DNA of 64,000 nt from Bacteroidales bacterium (GTDB lineage: Bacteria > Bacteroidota > Bacteroidia > Bacteroidales > VadinHA17): NCBI GenBank assembly GCA_029210565.1, contig JARGFQ010000006.1, positions 124,001-188,000 on the forward strand, read 5' to 3'. Positions within the stretch are counted from its first letter, which is position 1. The number at the start of each line of letters is the position of its first letter. A program made the position numbers and the translations under genes. Below, piece after piece: positions 50,893 to 60,392 of the stretch. A model generated the notes under the pieces. It made no database searches. It worked only from the letters and a program-made list of their open reading frames with translations, and had not been told where the DNA came from.

Positions 50893-50927
50893 ATGAAGAG
50901 GGCGCCATAATCCGGCGCCCTCTTCAT
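50893..50927 (+). terminator. Hairpin terminator after the first TonB receptor
   Basis: ATGAAGAGGGCGCC (50893-50906) and GGCGCCCTCTTCAT (50914-50927) form a perfect 14-bp stem with a 7-nt loop. No long T-tract follows, so it may work as a transcript-stabilising 3' end or as a bidirectional barrier. It separates the two receptors. Confidence 0.7.
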
Positions 50928-50949
50928 GTATTAGGCCCGCTACGGGGCG

Positions 50950-51153
50950 CCAAAAAGAGAAAATGAAAGACTCATAACCTATTCAAAACGCGTTAAAAAG
51001 TTGTTAATAATAACGAAATGTCATTTCTGTCTTATTCTTCGGGTAACTGTAATTTAACGCTCTGGCCCAAGGACAAGACGAATCTATCGTAATTAACTAA
51101 TCATAAATAATTTATAACGAACAACAACCATAAACCTTCTAACTTTTCCAATC
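50950..51153 (+). repeat. Long 5' leader, copy 2 (upstream of second TonB receptor)
   Basis: Second copy of the leader at 47382-47586, beginning GCCAAAAAGAGAAAATGAAA and ending at the ATG. Unlike copy 1 it has no TAnnTTTG box directly before it; after the hairpin the preceding sequence is TATTAGGCCCGCTACGGGGC. A promoter inside the leader or read-through past the hairpin must therefore drive the second receptor. Confidence 0.85.
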
Positions 51154-54100
51154 ATGCGAAAACTAAGATTCATCTTCATGCCCTTGTTACTGTTCATTGG
51201 AACAGCCACCATGATGGCCCAGGTGACAACATCAACCCTCACTGGCAAGATTACGGAGGCCGACGGTCAGCCGCTGCCGGGTGCCACGATTGTTGCAACC
51301 CACGTGCCTTCCGGAACCCTGTATGGTGCTGCGGCAAACAGCCAGGGTCTGTATTCAATCCAGGGTATGCGTCCCGGAGGACCATATACGGTTAATGTAA
51401 CTTTCATCGGCTACCAAACCCAGAGCTACACTGAGATTACCCTGTCGCTCGGAGAAAACACAACCCTGAACTCGACCATGGTACCAACCACGACCGAGAT
51501 GACAGAGGTTACCGTGATTGGTTACGCGACATCAAGATTCAATACCACGCAAACCGGTGCAGTGACGAATATCTCAAATACCCAGATAGCTAATTTGCCG
51601 ACAGTGAGTCGCAGCATTACAGACGTTACCCGCCTTTCGCCCTATGGAGGCAATGGGATGACCTTTGTCGGCTCAGATGGTCGTACGGCTAACTTTACAG
51701 TGGATGGAGCTAATTTCAACAACAACTTCGGTTTGAGTTCTGCTCTTCCCGGTGGAGGCAACCCTATTTCTATTGAAGCTATCCAAGAATTACAGGTTGT
51801 AATCGCTCCGTATGATGTTCGTCAGACTAACTTTATTGGTGGTGGTGTAAACGCTATCACAAAATCCGGTACAAATACCTTCAAAGCCAGTGCCTATTCT
51901 TATCACAGAAATGAAAACATGCGCGGTGATGCTGTTAATGGCGTGCAAATCCCAGGTGCGCGTGAGGTTGACCGCAATACAACTTATGGTTTTACTTTTG
52001 GTGGACCTATCATCAAAAACAAATTGTTCTTATTTGTAAACGGTGAAATGGCTAAAACACCAACCGTTGTCACTCGTTGGAGAGCTTCAACGGATGGTGT
52101 TGCTGATCCGGACAATTTTATTTCACGCACAACAGTAAGCGATCTTCAGGCAGTTTCTGATTATGTTAAAAGTAAGTATGGGTATGAAACGGGATCGTTT
52201 ACAGATTTCCCTGCTGATGAAAACAACTACAAACTTCTTGCGCGTTTGGATTGGAATATCACGGACAAACATCGTATGGCCTTGCGTTATAACTACACAA
52301 AAAACCTTTACTATAATCCGCCAAACGCTTCATCTATGGACGGGGGTACTCGTATGTCTGAGGCAAGAATGTCACAGGCCTCAATGTCGTATGCAAACTC
52401 GATGTATTCTATGAACAATCTTGTTCATTCATTCTCTTTTGACTTAAACAGCCGTTTGTCCGATAACTTATCCAACCAGGTACTGGCAACATTCTCAAAA
52501 CTTGACGATTTGCGCGGATCAACTTCCGATGAATTCCCTTTCATCGATATTTTGAAAGACGGGCAAGCCTATCTGTCTCTGGGGTATGAGCTTTTCACCT
52601 GGAACAATGCTGTTCACAACAATGTATGGAACATTAAAGATGAGTTGACCTATTATTCAGGTAGCCACAAAATTGTCGGAGGTATCGCATATGAATATAA
52701 GATGGCAGATAATGCTTATATGCGTAACGGTACAGGATACTATCGCTACACAAGTCTTGACGACTTCTTAAACGAAGGAACACCTGAAATTGTAAACTTA
52801 ACTTATGGTTATGGTGGAGAGAGCAATCCTGCAGCCCGCATAAGAACAAACAAAATTGGAGTTTACGGGCAAGATGATTGGAGCGTAGCTGCAAATTTCA
52901 AACTTTCGTATGGACTTCGTATCGATGGGCTTTTCTTCGATAATAATGATTTGATAACAAACAAAGCTATTCTTGACCTTGATTATTCAGGTCGTCATAT
53001 CAATACAGGAAAATGGCCTGCAGCAAATCTCATAATCTCTCCCCGCATAGGTTTTGCGTGGGATACATTTGGCGATAAGAGCCTGAAAGTTCGTGGAGGT
53101 ACCGGTCTTTTTGCCGGTAATTTACCGCTTGTATTCTTCACCAATATGCCTACCAACGGTGGAATGGTACAGTATCAGGCACAGATAAATGCAGCGAACG
53201 CAGCAAAAAATGGTTTCATAATGGATGAATTTGCCGGCGGTCTTTTAACTGATGCTGACGGAAATGCCAATATTGCTGCACTTTATGATAAGTTAACATC
53301 ATTGGGATATCCTTCAACGATTTCTCCTGAAGATGGGACAGTTCCTTCTGCTATTGCGGCTGTAGATCCAAATTTCAAAATGCCGCAAGTATGGAAAACG
53401 TCACTTGCTGTTGACTACGCACTTAAAACATCTTTCCCATTCTCTGTAACGGTAGAAGGAATTTACAACAAAACAATCAACGGTGTTACTATTTCTGACT
53501 GGAGTATTCCAAATGTAGGTGGTTTCGCCCGTTTCAACGGTGCTGACAATCGTCCGATTTATCCTGCTGGTTATCGTACCAACACAAAAGCCTTTACGCT
53601 GGAAAACACAAGACTCGGTTATGGCTGGTCAGGCAACATTACCTTCGATGCTCAACCGGCAGAATGGATCAGCGTGATAGCTGCCTATACACACATAGTT
53701 TCCAAAGATGTAACAGGTATGCCGGGATCTAATGCAGAATCTGCATTTACATACGTGCCCACGGTGGAAGGCCCCAACTTCATCAGATTGCATAATTCCC
53801 AATACACCACACCCGATCGTCTGGTGGCTTCGCTTACTACCCACGACAACAGCGGTAATCACTATAGCTTTATCTATGAAGCATGGCATGGTGGAGCGAA
53901 ATACTCATACATGATGGTTAACGATATCAACAGTGACGGTTACAACTACGATGCAATCTATGTTCCAACCGACGCTGATGTGGAAAGCGATCAATTCCGA
54001 TTTGTTTCGGCAGACGACAAAACCCGCTTTATGGACTATGTTCATGCCAATAGTTATTTGAAAAATCACCAGGGGCAGTATGCAGAGCCCTATAGCGTTT

Positions 54101-54426
54101 ACTCTCCCTGGGTTCATCGCATTGACTTTGGCTACAAACACGATTTTGTTTTTAATGGAGGCAAAGACAAACACAGGCTGCAACTCAGCCTCGATCTCAA
54201 AAATATGTTGAACCTGTTTAATTCTGAATGGGGCGTCGGCAAATATCTGAATCCGGCAATCGGTTCGGAAGCTCGTATTCTCAAATATGAAGGTGTGGAT
54301 GCTGATGGTGTGGCTACATTCTCCACACCCTCTTCAATCAATGGTGATACCAAAACATTCACACCAGGCTACACATTGGGTCAGTGCTGGTATGCTTTAA
54401 TCGGCATCAAATATATTTTCAACTAA
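51154..54426 (+). CDS. TonB-dependent receptor with carboxypeptidase-regulatory domain (second paralogue)
   Basis: 1090 residues, same architecture as the gene at 47587: signal peptide MRKLRFIFMPLLLFIGTATM, regulatory domain (TSTLTGKITEADGQPLPGAT), plug with NFTVDGANFNNNFGLSSALP and VVIAPYDVRQTNFIGGGVNA, C-terminus LIGIKYIFN. At the DNA level, leader and about the first 350 nt of coding closely resemble the first gene, but from roughly 51.55 kb the codons become markedly A/T-richer, and this continues through the downstream lipoprotein. Suggests a gene assembled by recombination. Likely forms a unit with the BACON lipoprotein 17 nt downstream. Confidence 0.9.
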   Translation: MRKLRFIFMPLLLFIGTATMMAQVTTSTLTGKITEADGQPLPGATIVATHVPSGTLYGAAANSQGLYSIQGMRPGGPYTVNVTFIGYQTQSYTEITLSLGENTTLNSTMVPTTTEMTEVTVIGYATSRFNTTQTGAVTNISNTQIANLPTVSRSITDVTRLSPYGGNGMTFVGSDGRTANFTVDGANFNNNFGLSSALPGGGNPISIEAIQELQVVIAPYDVRQTNFIGGGVNAITKSGTNTFKASAYSYHRNENMRGDAVNGVQIPGAREVDRNTTYGFTFGGPIIKNKLFLFVNGEMAKTPTVVTRWRASTDGVADPDNFISRTTVSDLQAVSDYVKSKYGYETGSFTDFPADENNYKLLARLDWNITDKHRMALRYNYTKNLYYNPPNASSMDGGTRMSEARMSQASMSYANSMYSMNNLVHSFSFDLNSRLSDNLSNQVLATFSKLDDLRGSTSDEFPFIDILKDGQAYLSLGYELFTWNNAVHNNVWNIKDELTYYSGSHKIVGGIAYEYKMADNAYMRNGTGYYRYTSLDDFLNEGTPEIVNLTYGYGGESNPAARIRTNKIGVYGQDDWSVAANFKLSYGLRIDGLFFDNNDLITNKAILDLDYSGRHINTGKWPAANLIISPRIGFAWDTFGDKSLKVRGGTGLFAGNLPLVFFTNMPTNGGMVQYQAQINAANAAKNGFIMDEFAGGLLTDADGNANIAALYDKLTSLGYPSTISPEDGTVPSAIAAVDPNFKMPQVWKTSLAVDYALKTSFPFSVTVEGIYNKTINGVTISDWSIPNVGGFARFNGADNRPIYPAGYRTNTKAFTLENTRLGYGWSGNITFDAQPAEWISVIAAYTHIVSKDVTGMPGSNAESAFTYVPTVEGPNFIRLHNSQYTTPDRLVASLTTHDNSGNHYSFIYEAWHGGAKYSYMMVNDINSDGYNYDAIYVPTDADVESDQFRFVSADDKTRFMDYVHANSYLKNHQGQYAEPYSVYSPWVHRIDFGYKHDFVFNGGKDKHRLQLSLDLKNMLNLFNSEWGVGKYLNPAIGSEARILKYEGVDADGVATFSTPSSINGDTKTFTPGYTLGQCWYALIGIKYIFN

Positions 54427-54443
54427 TAAAAAGTACAGGCAAT

Positions 54444-55940
54444 ATGAAATTAAAATACTTTTTCCCATTATTCATCGCGTCAGTTGCCCTGATGGTAAGC
54501 TGTGACGATGAATTCTCTGTGACGTTGCTTGATGAAATTCAGGTATCGTCGTCATACGTGTCTATCCCGGTAGCGGGTGGTTCTGCATCCATTACCGTAA
54601 CAGCCAATGATAGCTGGACAGTAGATAACAGTTTACAATGGCTGACTATCTCTTCAACCTCTGGCAGTGCCGGTGAATCAACGGTTACGTTTTCAGCTGA
54701 ATCTACCCTGGATGGTCGCACCGGAGAGGTAAAAATTCAATGTGGAGACAAAACTCAGAGAATAAACGTCATCCAGGGTTTGGCGACAGTTGAATCTGCC
54801 ACCTGTGCTGATGTAATTGCCGGACCAGACAGCAAGACCTATCTGGTAACCGGGGTTTGTACGGCAATAACCAACACAACTTACGGTAACTGGTATTTAG
54901 AGGATGCAACAGGTTCAATTTATATCTATGGTACTCTTGATGCGAAGGGTGCTACGAAAAACTTTTTAAGTTTAGGACTTGAAGTGGGTGATGAAGTAAC
55001 TGTTCAGGGACCAAAAACTACCTACGGAACAACGGTGGAATTGGTAAATGTAACGGTTATCACAATCAACAAATCACTGATTAAAGTTGATTCTGTTGAA
55101 AACGCAGTACTTCCTATCGAAGGTGGTGAATTTATTGCATACCTTACCTGCAAAGGACAAGGCGTATCGGTAGAGATTCCTGAAGATGCCGAATCCTGGT
55201 TGTCAATTTCCTCCATTCAATCGGAAGGAACGTATGCTGTAGTGAAATTCAAAGCCTCTGCCAATACAGGCGGAGACCGCGGAACCACAATCACATTCCA
55301 TACCACTGACGGGACTAAAGACTATTCTTCACAAACATCACTTAGCCAGACAGGAGCGATTGTGGAGGCATCTATTGCCGAGTTTCTTGCGGCTGAAGTT
55401 GGTGACACTCAGTATCGCCTGGCAGGTGTGATAACCAGTATTACCAATACCACATATGGCAATTTATACCTGAGAGATTTCTCAGGTGAGGTCTATGTAT
55501 ATGGTATTCAGGATTTCAGTACCAAAGGTTTAAAAGTGGGTGACATCATCACTATTGTCGGAAAACGTGCCGCATATAATGGAAATCCACAAGTAGGCTC
55601 TGCTGTATTGGAAAGCTCTATTCCTGTAACAACGGCAACCATTGCAGAGGTGCTGACTAAACCTGACGATGCCAGTACATACTTTATGGTAACCGGTGAA
55701 ATTACATCGATTGCTAATGCGGATTACGGTAATCTTTATTTGAAAGACGGCGACAGTGAAATCTACGTGTATGGCTGTTATCCGGGTTATGGTGCAACTG
55801 GCGACGATAGAAAATACCTGTTAGCTGACAAAGGCATTAAAGTTGGTGACACACTAACAGTAATTGCAACAAAGGGTTCCTATAACGGAGTAAATCAACT
55901 TAGGAATAGTATTTATTTCAGCCACGTAAGCGCGAAGTAA
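54444..55940 (+). CDS. BACON-domain lipoprotein with OB-fold-like repeats
   Basis: 498 residues. Signal MKLKYFFPLFIASVALMVSC, lipobox Cys20. Domain order seen: BACON about 30-108 (YVSIPVAGGSASITVTANDS, WLTISSTSGSAGESTVTF); an OB-fold-like module about 115-213 (YLVTGVCTAITNTTYGNWYL, EVGDEVTVQGPKTTYGTT); a second BACON-like module about 225-325; then two more OB-like modules (YRLAGVITSITNTTYGNLYL; YFMVTGEITSIANADYGNLY). The repeated TxYGNxYL(K/E)D motif is striking. Likely a surface-exposed binding partner of the upstream receptor; ligand unknown. A/T-rich like the upstream gene. Confidence 0.85.
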   Translation: MKLKYFFPLFIASVALMVSCDDEFSVTLLDEIQVSSSYVSIPVAGGSASITVTANDSWTVDNSLQWLTISSTSGSAGESTVTFSAESTLDGRTGEVKIQCGDKTQRINVIQGLATVESATCADVIAGPDSKTYLVTGVCTAITNTTYGNWYLEDATGSIYIYGTLDAKGATKNFLSLGLEVGDEVTVQGPKTTYGTTVELVNVTVITINKSLIKVDSVENAVLPIEGGEFIAYLTCKGQGVSVEIPEDAESWLSISSIQSEGTYAVVKFKASANTGGDRGTTITFHTTDGTKDYSSQTSLSQTGAIVEASIAEFLAAEVGDTQYRLAGVITSITNTTYGNLYLRDFSGEVYVYGIQDFSTKGLKVGDIITIVGKRAAYNGNPQVGSAVLESSIPVTTATIAEVLTKPDDASTYFMVTGEITSIANADYGNLYLKDGDSEIYVYGCYPGYGATGDDRKYLLADKGIKVGDTLTVIATKGSYNGVNQLRNSIYFSHVSAK

Positions 55941-55972
55941 GTAATTCGAAACTTTAACCATAAGTAATGTGA

Positions 55973-56036
55973 CACGCAGCATAAGTTGCGTGAGAGATAA
56001 TAAAAGGGGCTGCCTCAAAGCGAGGCAGCTTTCTTT
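55973..56036 (+). terminator. Intrinsic terminator after the BACON lipoprotein
   Basis: GCTGCCTC (56009-56016), 5-nt loop, GAGGCAGC (56022-56029), then TTTCTTTTTT: a textbook intrinsic terminator. A smaller stem CACGCA/TGCGTG (55973-55992) precedes it. The rest of the 338-nt gap to nrdJ (56037-56278) contains no gene that I can support and no cobalamin-riboswitch signature. Confidence 0.9.
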
Positions 56037-56278
56037 TTTATCAGCGTGCCGGGCGTGATAAATGGCCGGAGGTCAGGTTGTCGGACATGAAGAGCAGTTT
56101 GCGAGACATGGACAGATGGCATCCACAAAGTTCATAAAAGTTAATATGTATGTTGATAAAAGAGGTATTTTCTTCTTGTCTCCTCTGACCGGCTTGTCTA
56201 TTTTAGCAAAACCGGTTCATTCTTACGGAAGGTAGATTAAGTAACTTATTATCAAACTTTAATATTTTTTTGAGATCC

Positions 56279-58921
56279 ATGGAAGATTCATTTGTCCATA
56301 CAGTCCCTGTCGCCCTTAACGAAAAGGAGATGTCAAACAAGGAGGAGCAGAAAGTGCCAAAGGAGGAGACAGCAGGGGAGAAGAAGAGCAGGTCAGCGGC
56401 CCGCAGTACAAAAAAGACCTACACGTACGACGAGGCTATAAAAGCGACTCGCGGATACTTCGGCGGCGATGACCTTGCTGCAAAGGTATGGGCAAGCAAA
56501 TATGCCCTCAAGGACTCTTACGGCAATCTGTACGAGAAGAGCCCCGACGACATGCACCGGAGACTGGCTTCGGAAATTTACCGTATCGAGAAGAAATACC
56601 CGAACCCCTTGCCTGAGGAGACCATCTACGAGACCTTCAGGGATTTCAGATATATCATCCCCCAGGGCGGGCCGATGACCGGCATAGGCAACGACTTCCA
56701 GATTGCATCTCTTTCCAACTGCTTTGTCATTGGTAACAAGGGTGATTCCGACTCCTACGGCGGCATCATGAAGATAGACCAGGAGCAGGTACAGCTCATG
56801 AAGCGTCGCGGCGGCGTAGGCCATGACCTCTCCCACATACGCCCGAAGGGTTCCCCGGTGCTCAACAGCGCACTCACCTCCACAGGGGTCGTGCCCTTCA
56901 TGGAGCGCTATTCCAACTCCACCCGTGAGGTGGCACAGGACGGCCGCCGCGGGGCGCTGATGCTCTCCATCTCCATCAAGCACCCTGATGCCGAGAGCTT
57001 CATCGACGCCAAGCTGGAGGCAGGCAAGGTAACCGGAGCAAACGTCTCGGTAAAGATAACCGACGAGTTCATGGATGCTGTGGTGAACGGCAAGGAATTT
57101 CGTCAGCAGTACCCCATCAGATCAGACAACCCGAAGTTCGTAAAGGATATCGACGCCAACAAGCTGTGGAACAAGATTGTACACAACGCGTGGAAGTCGG
57201 CTGAACCGGGGGTTCTCTTCTGGGATACAATCAGGAAAGAGAGTGTGGCCGACTGTTACGCCGACCTCGGATATGAGACGGTATCGACAAACCCGTGCGG
57301 CGAGATACCCCTCTGCCCCTATGACAGCTGCAGGCTCATAGCCATCAACCTCTTCAGCTATGTCAGGGACCCCTTTACCCCGGAGGCCTCGTTTGATTTC
57401 GATCTCTTCAAACAGCATGTTCACCTGTCACAACGCATCATGGATGACATCATCGACCTGGAGCAGGAGAAGATCGATGCCATTATCGCCAAGATCGATG
57501 CCGACCCTGAAGACCCGGAGTTGAAGCGGGTGGAGCGCAACATGTGGCATAACATACGGCACAAGACAGGCGAGGGAAGACGCACAGGTATAGGCATCAC
57601 CGGCAAGGGAGACATGCTTGCCGCACTCGGACTGCGTTACGGCACCGATGAGGCTACCGAATTCTCCGTGAACGTTCACCGTACCCTGGCCGTGGAGGCC
57701 TACAGGGCATCAACGATTATGGCAACAGAGAGGGGGGCCTTCCCGATATATGACAGTGAGAGGGAGAAAAACAATCCCTTTATCACACGCCTGCGTAAGG
57801 CTGACCCGGAGATGGTTGCTGAGATGGAGAAGAACGGCAGGCGCAATATAGCGCTCCTGACCATAGCACCCACCGGTTCCACCAGCCTCATGAGCCAGAC
57901 TACCTCAGGCATTGAACCGGTCTTCATGCCCTTCTACAAGCGGCGTCGCAAGGTCAATCCCAACGACAAGGATGTGAAGGTAAGCTTCGTGGACGAGGTG
58001 GGAGACCACTGGGAGGAGTTTGTGGTGTTCCATCACAAGTTCATCGACTGGATGAAGATAAACGGATACAACTATGAGGAGGTGAAAAACATGTCGGAAG
58101 GAGACATCAATGCTATCGTAGCCAAGTCACCCTACTACAAGGCCACGGCCAATGACGTCGACTGGGTTGCCAAGGTCCGAATGCAGGGGGCCATTCAGAA
58201 GTGGGTGGATCACTCGATCAGTGTCACCATCAACCTCCCGGCCGAGGCAAAGGAGGATCTTGTCTCCGAGCTATATCTCACCGCCTGGAAGGAGGGATGC
58301 AAGGGGGCAACGGTATACCGCGACGGATCCAGGGCAGGGGTGCTCGTCTCCAACAGCAAGAGGGAAAAGAAAAACGAATGGTCGCCGTTGAGGCCCAAGG
58401 TTCTTGAGGCAGACGTGATCCGCTTCCAGAATAGCGAGGAAAAATGGATAGCCTTCGTAGGACTGAAGGAGGGAGTCCCCTATGAGATCTTCACCGGCCT
58501 GCAGGATGACGAGATGTTTCCCATACCCAAGAGCATAGTCAAGGGACGGATCATCAAGAACAAGGATGATGCGGGTAACACCCGGTATGACTTCCAGTAT
58601 ACTGATAAGTACGGTTACAAGAACACCCTGGGCGGACTGTCACACATGTTCAAGCCCGAATTCTGGAACTACGCGCGCCTCATCTCCGGCGTTCTCCGTT
58701 ACGGCATGCCGGCCAAGGACGTGGTTGAGCTGGTCTCTTCAATGAAACTCGACAGCGAGTCTATCAACACCTGGAAAAACGGGGTGGAGCGCTCGCTCAA
58801 GCGGTATATCCCCAATGGCACAAAGGCCAAGGGCAAATGCGAGAACTGCGGCTCCACAAACCTCGTTTACCAGGAGGGATGCCTGCGCTGCACCGACTGC
58901 GGGGCATCGAAGTGCAGTTGA
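56279..58921 (+). CDS. nrdJ: Adenosylcobalamin-dependent (class II) ribonucleotide reductase
   Basis: Reduces ribonucleotides using a B12-generated thiyl radical. 880 residues: an ATP-cone-like or charged N-terminus (KEETAGEKKSRSAARSTKK), SLSNCFVIGNKGDSD, LMKRRGGVGHDLSHIRPKG, the radical-cysteine motif VSTNPCGEIPLCPYDSCRL near residue 341, IAPTGSTSLMSQTTSGIEP, and GCKGATVYRDGSRAGVL. A C-terminal Cys-rich module (CENCG ... CLRCTDCG) probably replaces the CxxC tail of other classes as electron relay or zinc ribbon. ATG 56279 is used; ATG 56330, preceded by AAAAGGAG, is an equally possible start. Confidence 0.94.
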   Translation: MEDSFVHTVPVALNEKEMSNKEEQKVPKEETAGEKKSRSAARSTKKTYTYDEAIKATRGYFGGDDLAAKVWASKYALKDSYGNLYEKSPDDMHRRLASEIYRIEKKYPNPLPEETIYETFRDFRYIIPQGGPMTGIGNDFQIASLSNCFVIGNKGDSDSYGGIMKIDQEQVQLMKRRGGVGHDLSHIRPKGSPVLNSALTSTGVVPFMERYSNSTREVAQDGRRGALMLSISIKHPDAESFIDAKLEAGKVTGANVSVKITDEFMDAVVNGKEFRQQYPIRSDNPKFVKDIDANKLWNKIVHNAWKSAEPGVLFWDTIRKESVADCYADLGYETVSTNPCGEIPLCPYDSCRLIAINLFSYVRDPFTPEASFDFDLFKQHVHLSQRIMDDIIDLEQEKIDAIIAKIDADPEDPELKRVERNMWHNIRHKTGEGRRTGIGITGKGDMLAALGLRYGTDEATEFSVNVHRTLAVEAYRASTIMATERGAFPIYDSEREKNNPFITRLRKADPEMVAEMEKNGRRNIALLTIAPTGSTSLMSQTTSGIEPVFMPFYKRRRKVNPNDKDVKVSFVDEVGDHWEEFVVFHHKFIDWMKINGYNYEEVKNMSEGDINAIVAKSPYYKATANDVDWVAKVRMQGAIQKWVDHSISVTINLPAEAKEDLVSELYLTAWKEGCKGATVYRDGSRAGVLVSNSKREKKNEWSPLRPKVLEADVIRFQNSEEKWIAFVGLKEGVPYEIFTGLQDDEMFPIPKSIVKGRIIKNKDDAGNTRYDFQYTDKYGYKNTLGGLSHMFKPEFWNYARLISGVLRYGMPAKDVVELVSSMKLDSESINTWKNGVERSLKRYIPNGTKAKGKCENCGSTNLVYQEGCLRCTDCGASKCS

Positions 58922-58947
58922 TTCAGTCGGCAGTCCACAGACATTAT

Positions 58948-60312
58948 TTAAAAGGTTGGGACGGCGGAGTTTGCCAGTGACAGTTCTATCTCCTCCGGGG
59001 TAGCCTCATGGTCGGGCAGGTAATCTTCAAAGTACTTCTCGTAGGCGGTGATGTCAAAATGACCATGACCGCTCAGGTTAAAGAGTATGGTCTTTGAGAC
59101 ACCCTCAAGATCAGCCCGGCGTGCCTCATCAAGAGCGCCCGCGATGGCGTATGACGACTCCGGAGCAGGAAGAATGCCTTCTGTCCTGGCAAAGAGCATG
59201 GCCCCCTCAAAGCACTCGCGCTGCATCTTGGCTTTCGCCTCAACAAATCCGTCCTTGCGCAGCTGGCTTACAAGCACCCCGGCACCGTGATAACGCAGAC
59301 CCCCGGCGTGTATCTTGTCGGGGATGAAATTATGGCCCAGCGTATACATCGGCAGAAGAGGGGTCATGCCCGACTGGTCTCCGAAGTCGTAAGTGAACTT
59401 ACCCATGGTCAGCTTCGGGCAGGAGGCCGGCTCAACGGCCACCAGCCTTGTCTGCCTGCCGTTCGTCAGGTTCTCGCGCAGGAAGGGGAAGGAGATGCCT
59501 GAGAAGTTGGAGCCTCCGCCAAAGCAGCCTATCACCACGTCGGGGTAGTCACCGGCCTTGTTGAACTGTATCAGCGCCTCCTCACCTATAATAGTCTGGT
59601 GGAGGATGACATGATTGAGCACGCTCCCCAGTGAGTATTTGGTGTAGGGATCCTGGGCGGCGATCTCCATAGCTTCTGATATGGCGATCCCCAGGCTACC
59701 CGGTGATTCGGGGTCGAGCTCAAGCACCTTTCTTCCGGCAACTGTCATGGTGCTGGGCGATGGAACCACCCTCGCATTATAGGCGTTCATCATGAGCTTG
59801 CGTCCGGGCTTCTGCTCGTAGCTTACCCTGACCATGAATACCAGCAGCTCCAGCCCGAAGTGGTTGCAGGCGTAACTCATGGCACTGCCCCACTGGCCTG
59901 CTCCGGTCTCCGTGGTTATGCGCCTCACACCCTCCATCTTGTTGTAGTAGGCCTGTGGTATGGCGGTGTTAGCCTTGTGTGACCCGGAATAGTTACCACC
60001 CTCGTACTTGTAATAGATCTTGCTCTTCGTGCCGAGAGCCTTCTCGAGGTTATGAGCCCGGAAGAGGGGAGAAGGACGGAAGGTGCGGTAAAGATCGAGC
60101 ACCTCATCAGGGATCTCAATATATCTCTCTGTCGACACCTCCTGTTTTATCAGCTCCATCGGGAAGATGACCGAAAGGTCGTCGGGACCCACTGGTTTGC
60201 CGGTGGCGGGGTGCAGCGGAGGCAAAGGCTTGTTAGGCATGTCTGCCATGATATTGTACCATTTGCGGGGCATTTCGTTTTCTGTCAGCAGAATCTTTGT
60301 GATCTTTTCCAT
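58948..60312 (-). CDS. trpB2: Tryptophan synthase beta-like enzyme, TrpB2 type
   Basis: PLP enzyme of 454 residues, longer than TrpB1 (about 400). Seen: SPLFRAHNLEKALGTKSKIY, PLP lysine in NYSGSHKANTAIPQAYY, TETGAGQWGSAMSYACNHFG, phosphate-loop-like CFGGGSNFSGISFPFL, HAGGLRYHGAGVLVSQL, APESSYAIAGALDEARR and LSGHGHFD. The N-terminal KWYNIMADMP and the extended length mark TrpB2, which condenses indole with serine and often lacks a TrpA partner; none is in the window. Upstream lie a Trp-rich leader ORF and an intrinsic terminator, implying control by tryptophan supply. Confidence 0.92.
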   Translation of the reverse strand: MEKITKILLTENEMPRKWYNIMADMPNKPLPPLHPATGKPVGPDDLSVIFPMELIKQEVSTERYIEIPDEVLDLYRTFRPSPLFRAHNLEKALGTKSKIYYKYEGGNYSGSHKANTAIPQAYYNKMEGVRRITTETGAGQWGSAMSYACNHFGLELLVFMVRVSYEQKPGRKLMMNAYNARVVPSPSTMTVAGRKVLELDPESPGSLGIAISEAMEIAAQDPYTKYSLGSVLNHVILHQTIIGEEALIQFNKAGDYPDVVIGCFGGGSNFSGISFPFLRENLTNGRQTRLVAVEPASCPKLTMGKFTYDFGDQSGMTPLLPMYTLGHNFIPDKIHAGGLRYHGAGVLVSQLRKDGFVEAKAKMQRECFEGAMLFARTEGILPAPESSYAIAGALDEARRADLEGVSKTILFNLSGHGHFDITAYEKYFEDYLPDHEATPEEIELSLANSAVPTF

Positions 60313-60335
60313 TTTTTGAAGTTTTTGAGGTTAGT

Positions 60336-60367
60336 AAAAAAAAAAGGCGCGCTGTGATCAGCGCGCC
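60336..60367 (-). terminator. Intrinsic terminator in the trpB2 leader (attenuator)
   Basis: Minus strand: GGCGCGCTG (60367-60359), loop ATCA, CAGCGCGCC (60354-60346), then ten T residues (60345-60336). A perfect 9-bp GC-rich stem with U-tract, ending 24 nt before the trpB2 ATG. Placed upstream of the gene rather than after it, and preceded by a Trp-codon leader, it functions best as an attenuator. It may also end hisIE read-through. Confidence 0.88.
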
Positions 60368-60392
60368 CCTTTGCATAATTATACTATACAGG

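Noticed and set aside
47587..55940. SusC/SusD polysaccharide-utilisation locus
   Set aside because: The receptors are of the Oar-like class and the following lipoprotein is BACON/OB, not SusD; no glycoside hydrolase or hybrid sensor is adjacent.
56037..56278. Cobalamin riboswitch upstream of the B12-dependent ribonucleotide reductase
   Set aside because: I looked for a B12-box-like sequence and its flanking stems and found none convincing; a covariance-model search would be decisive.
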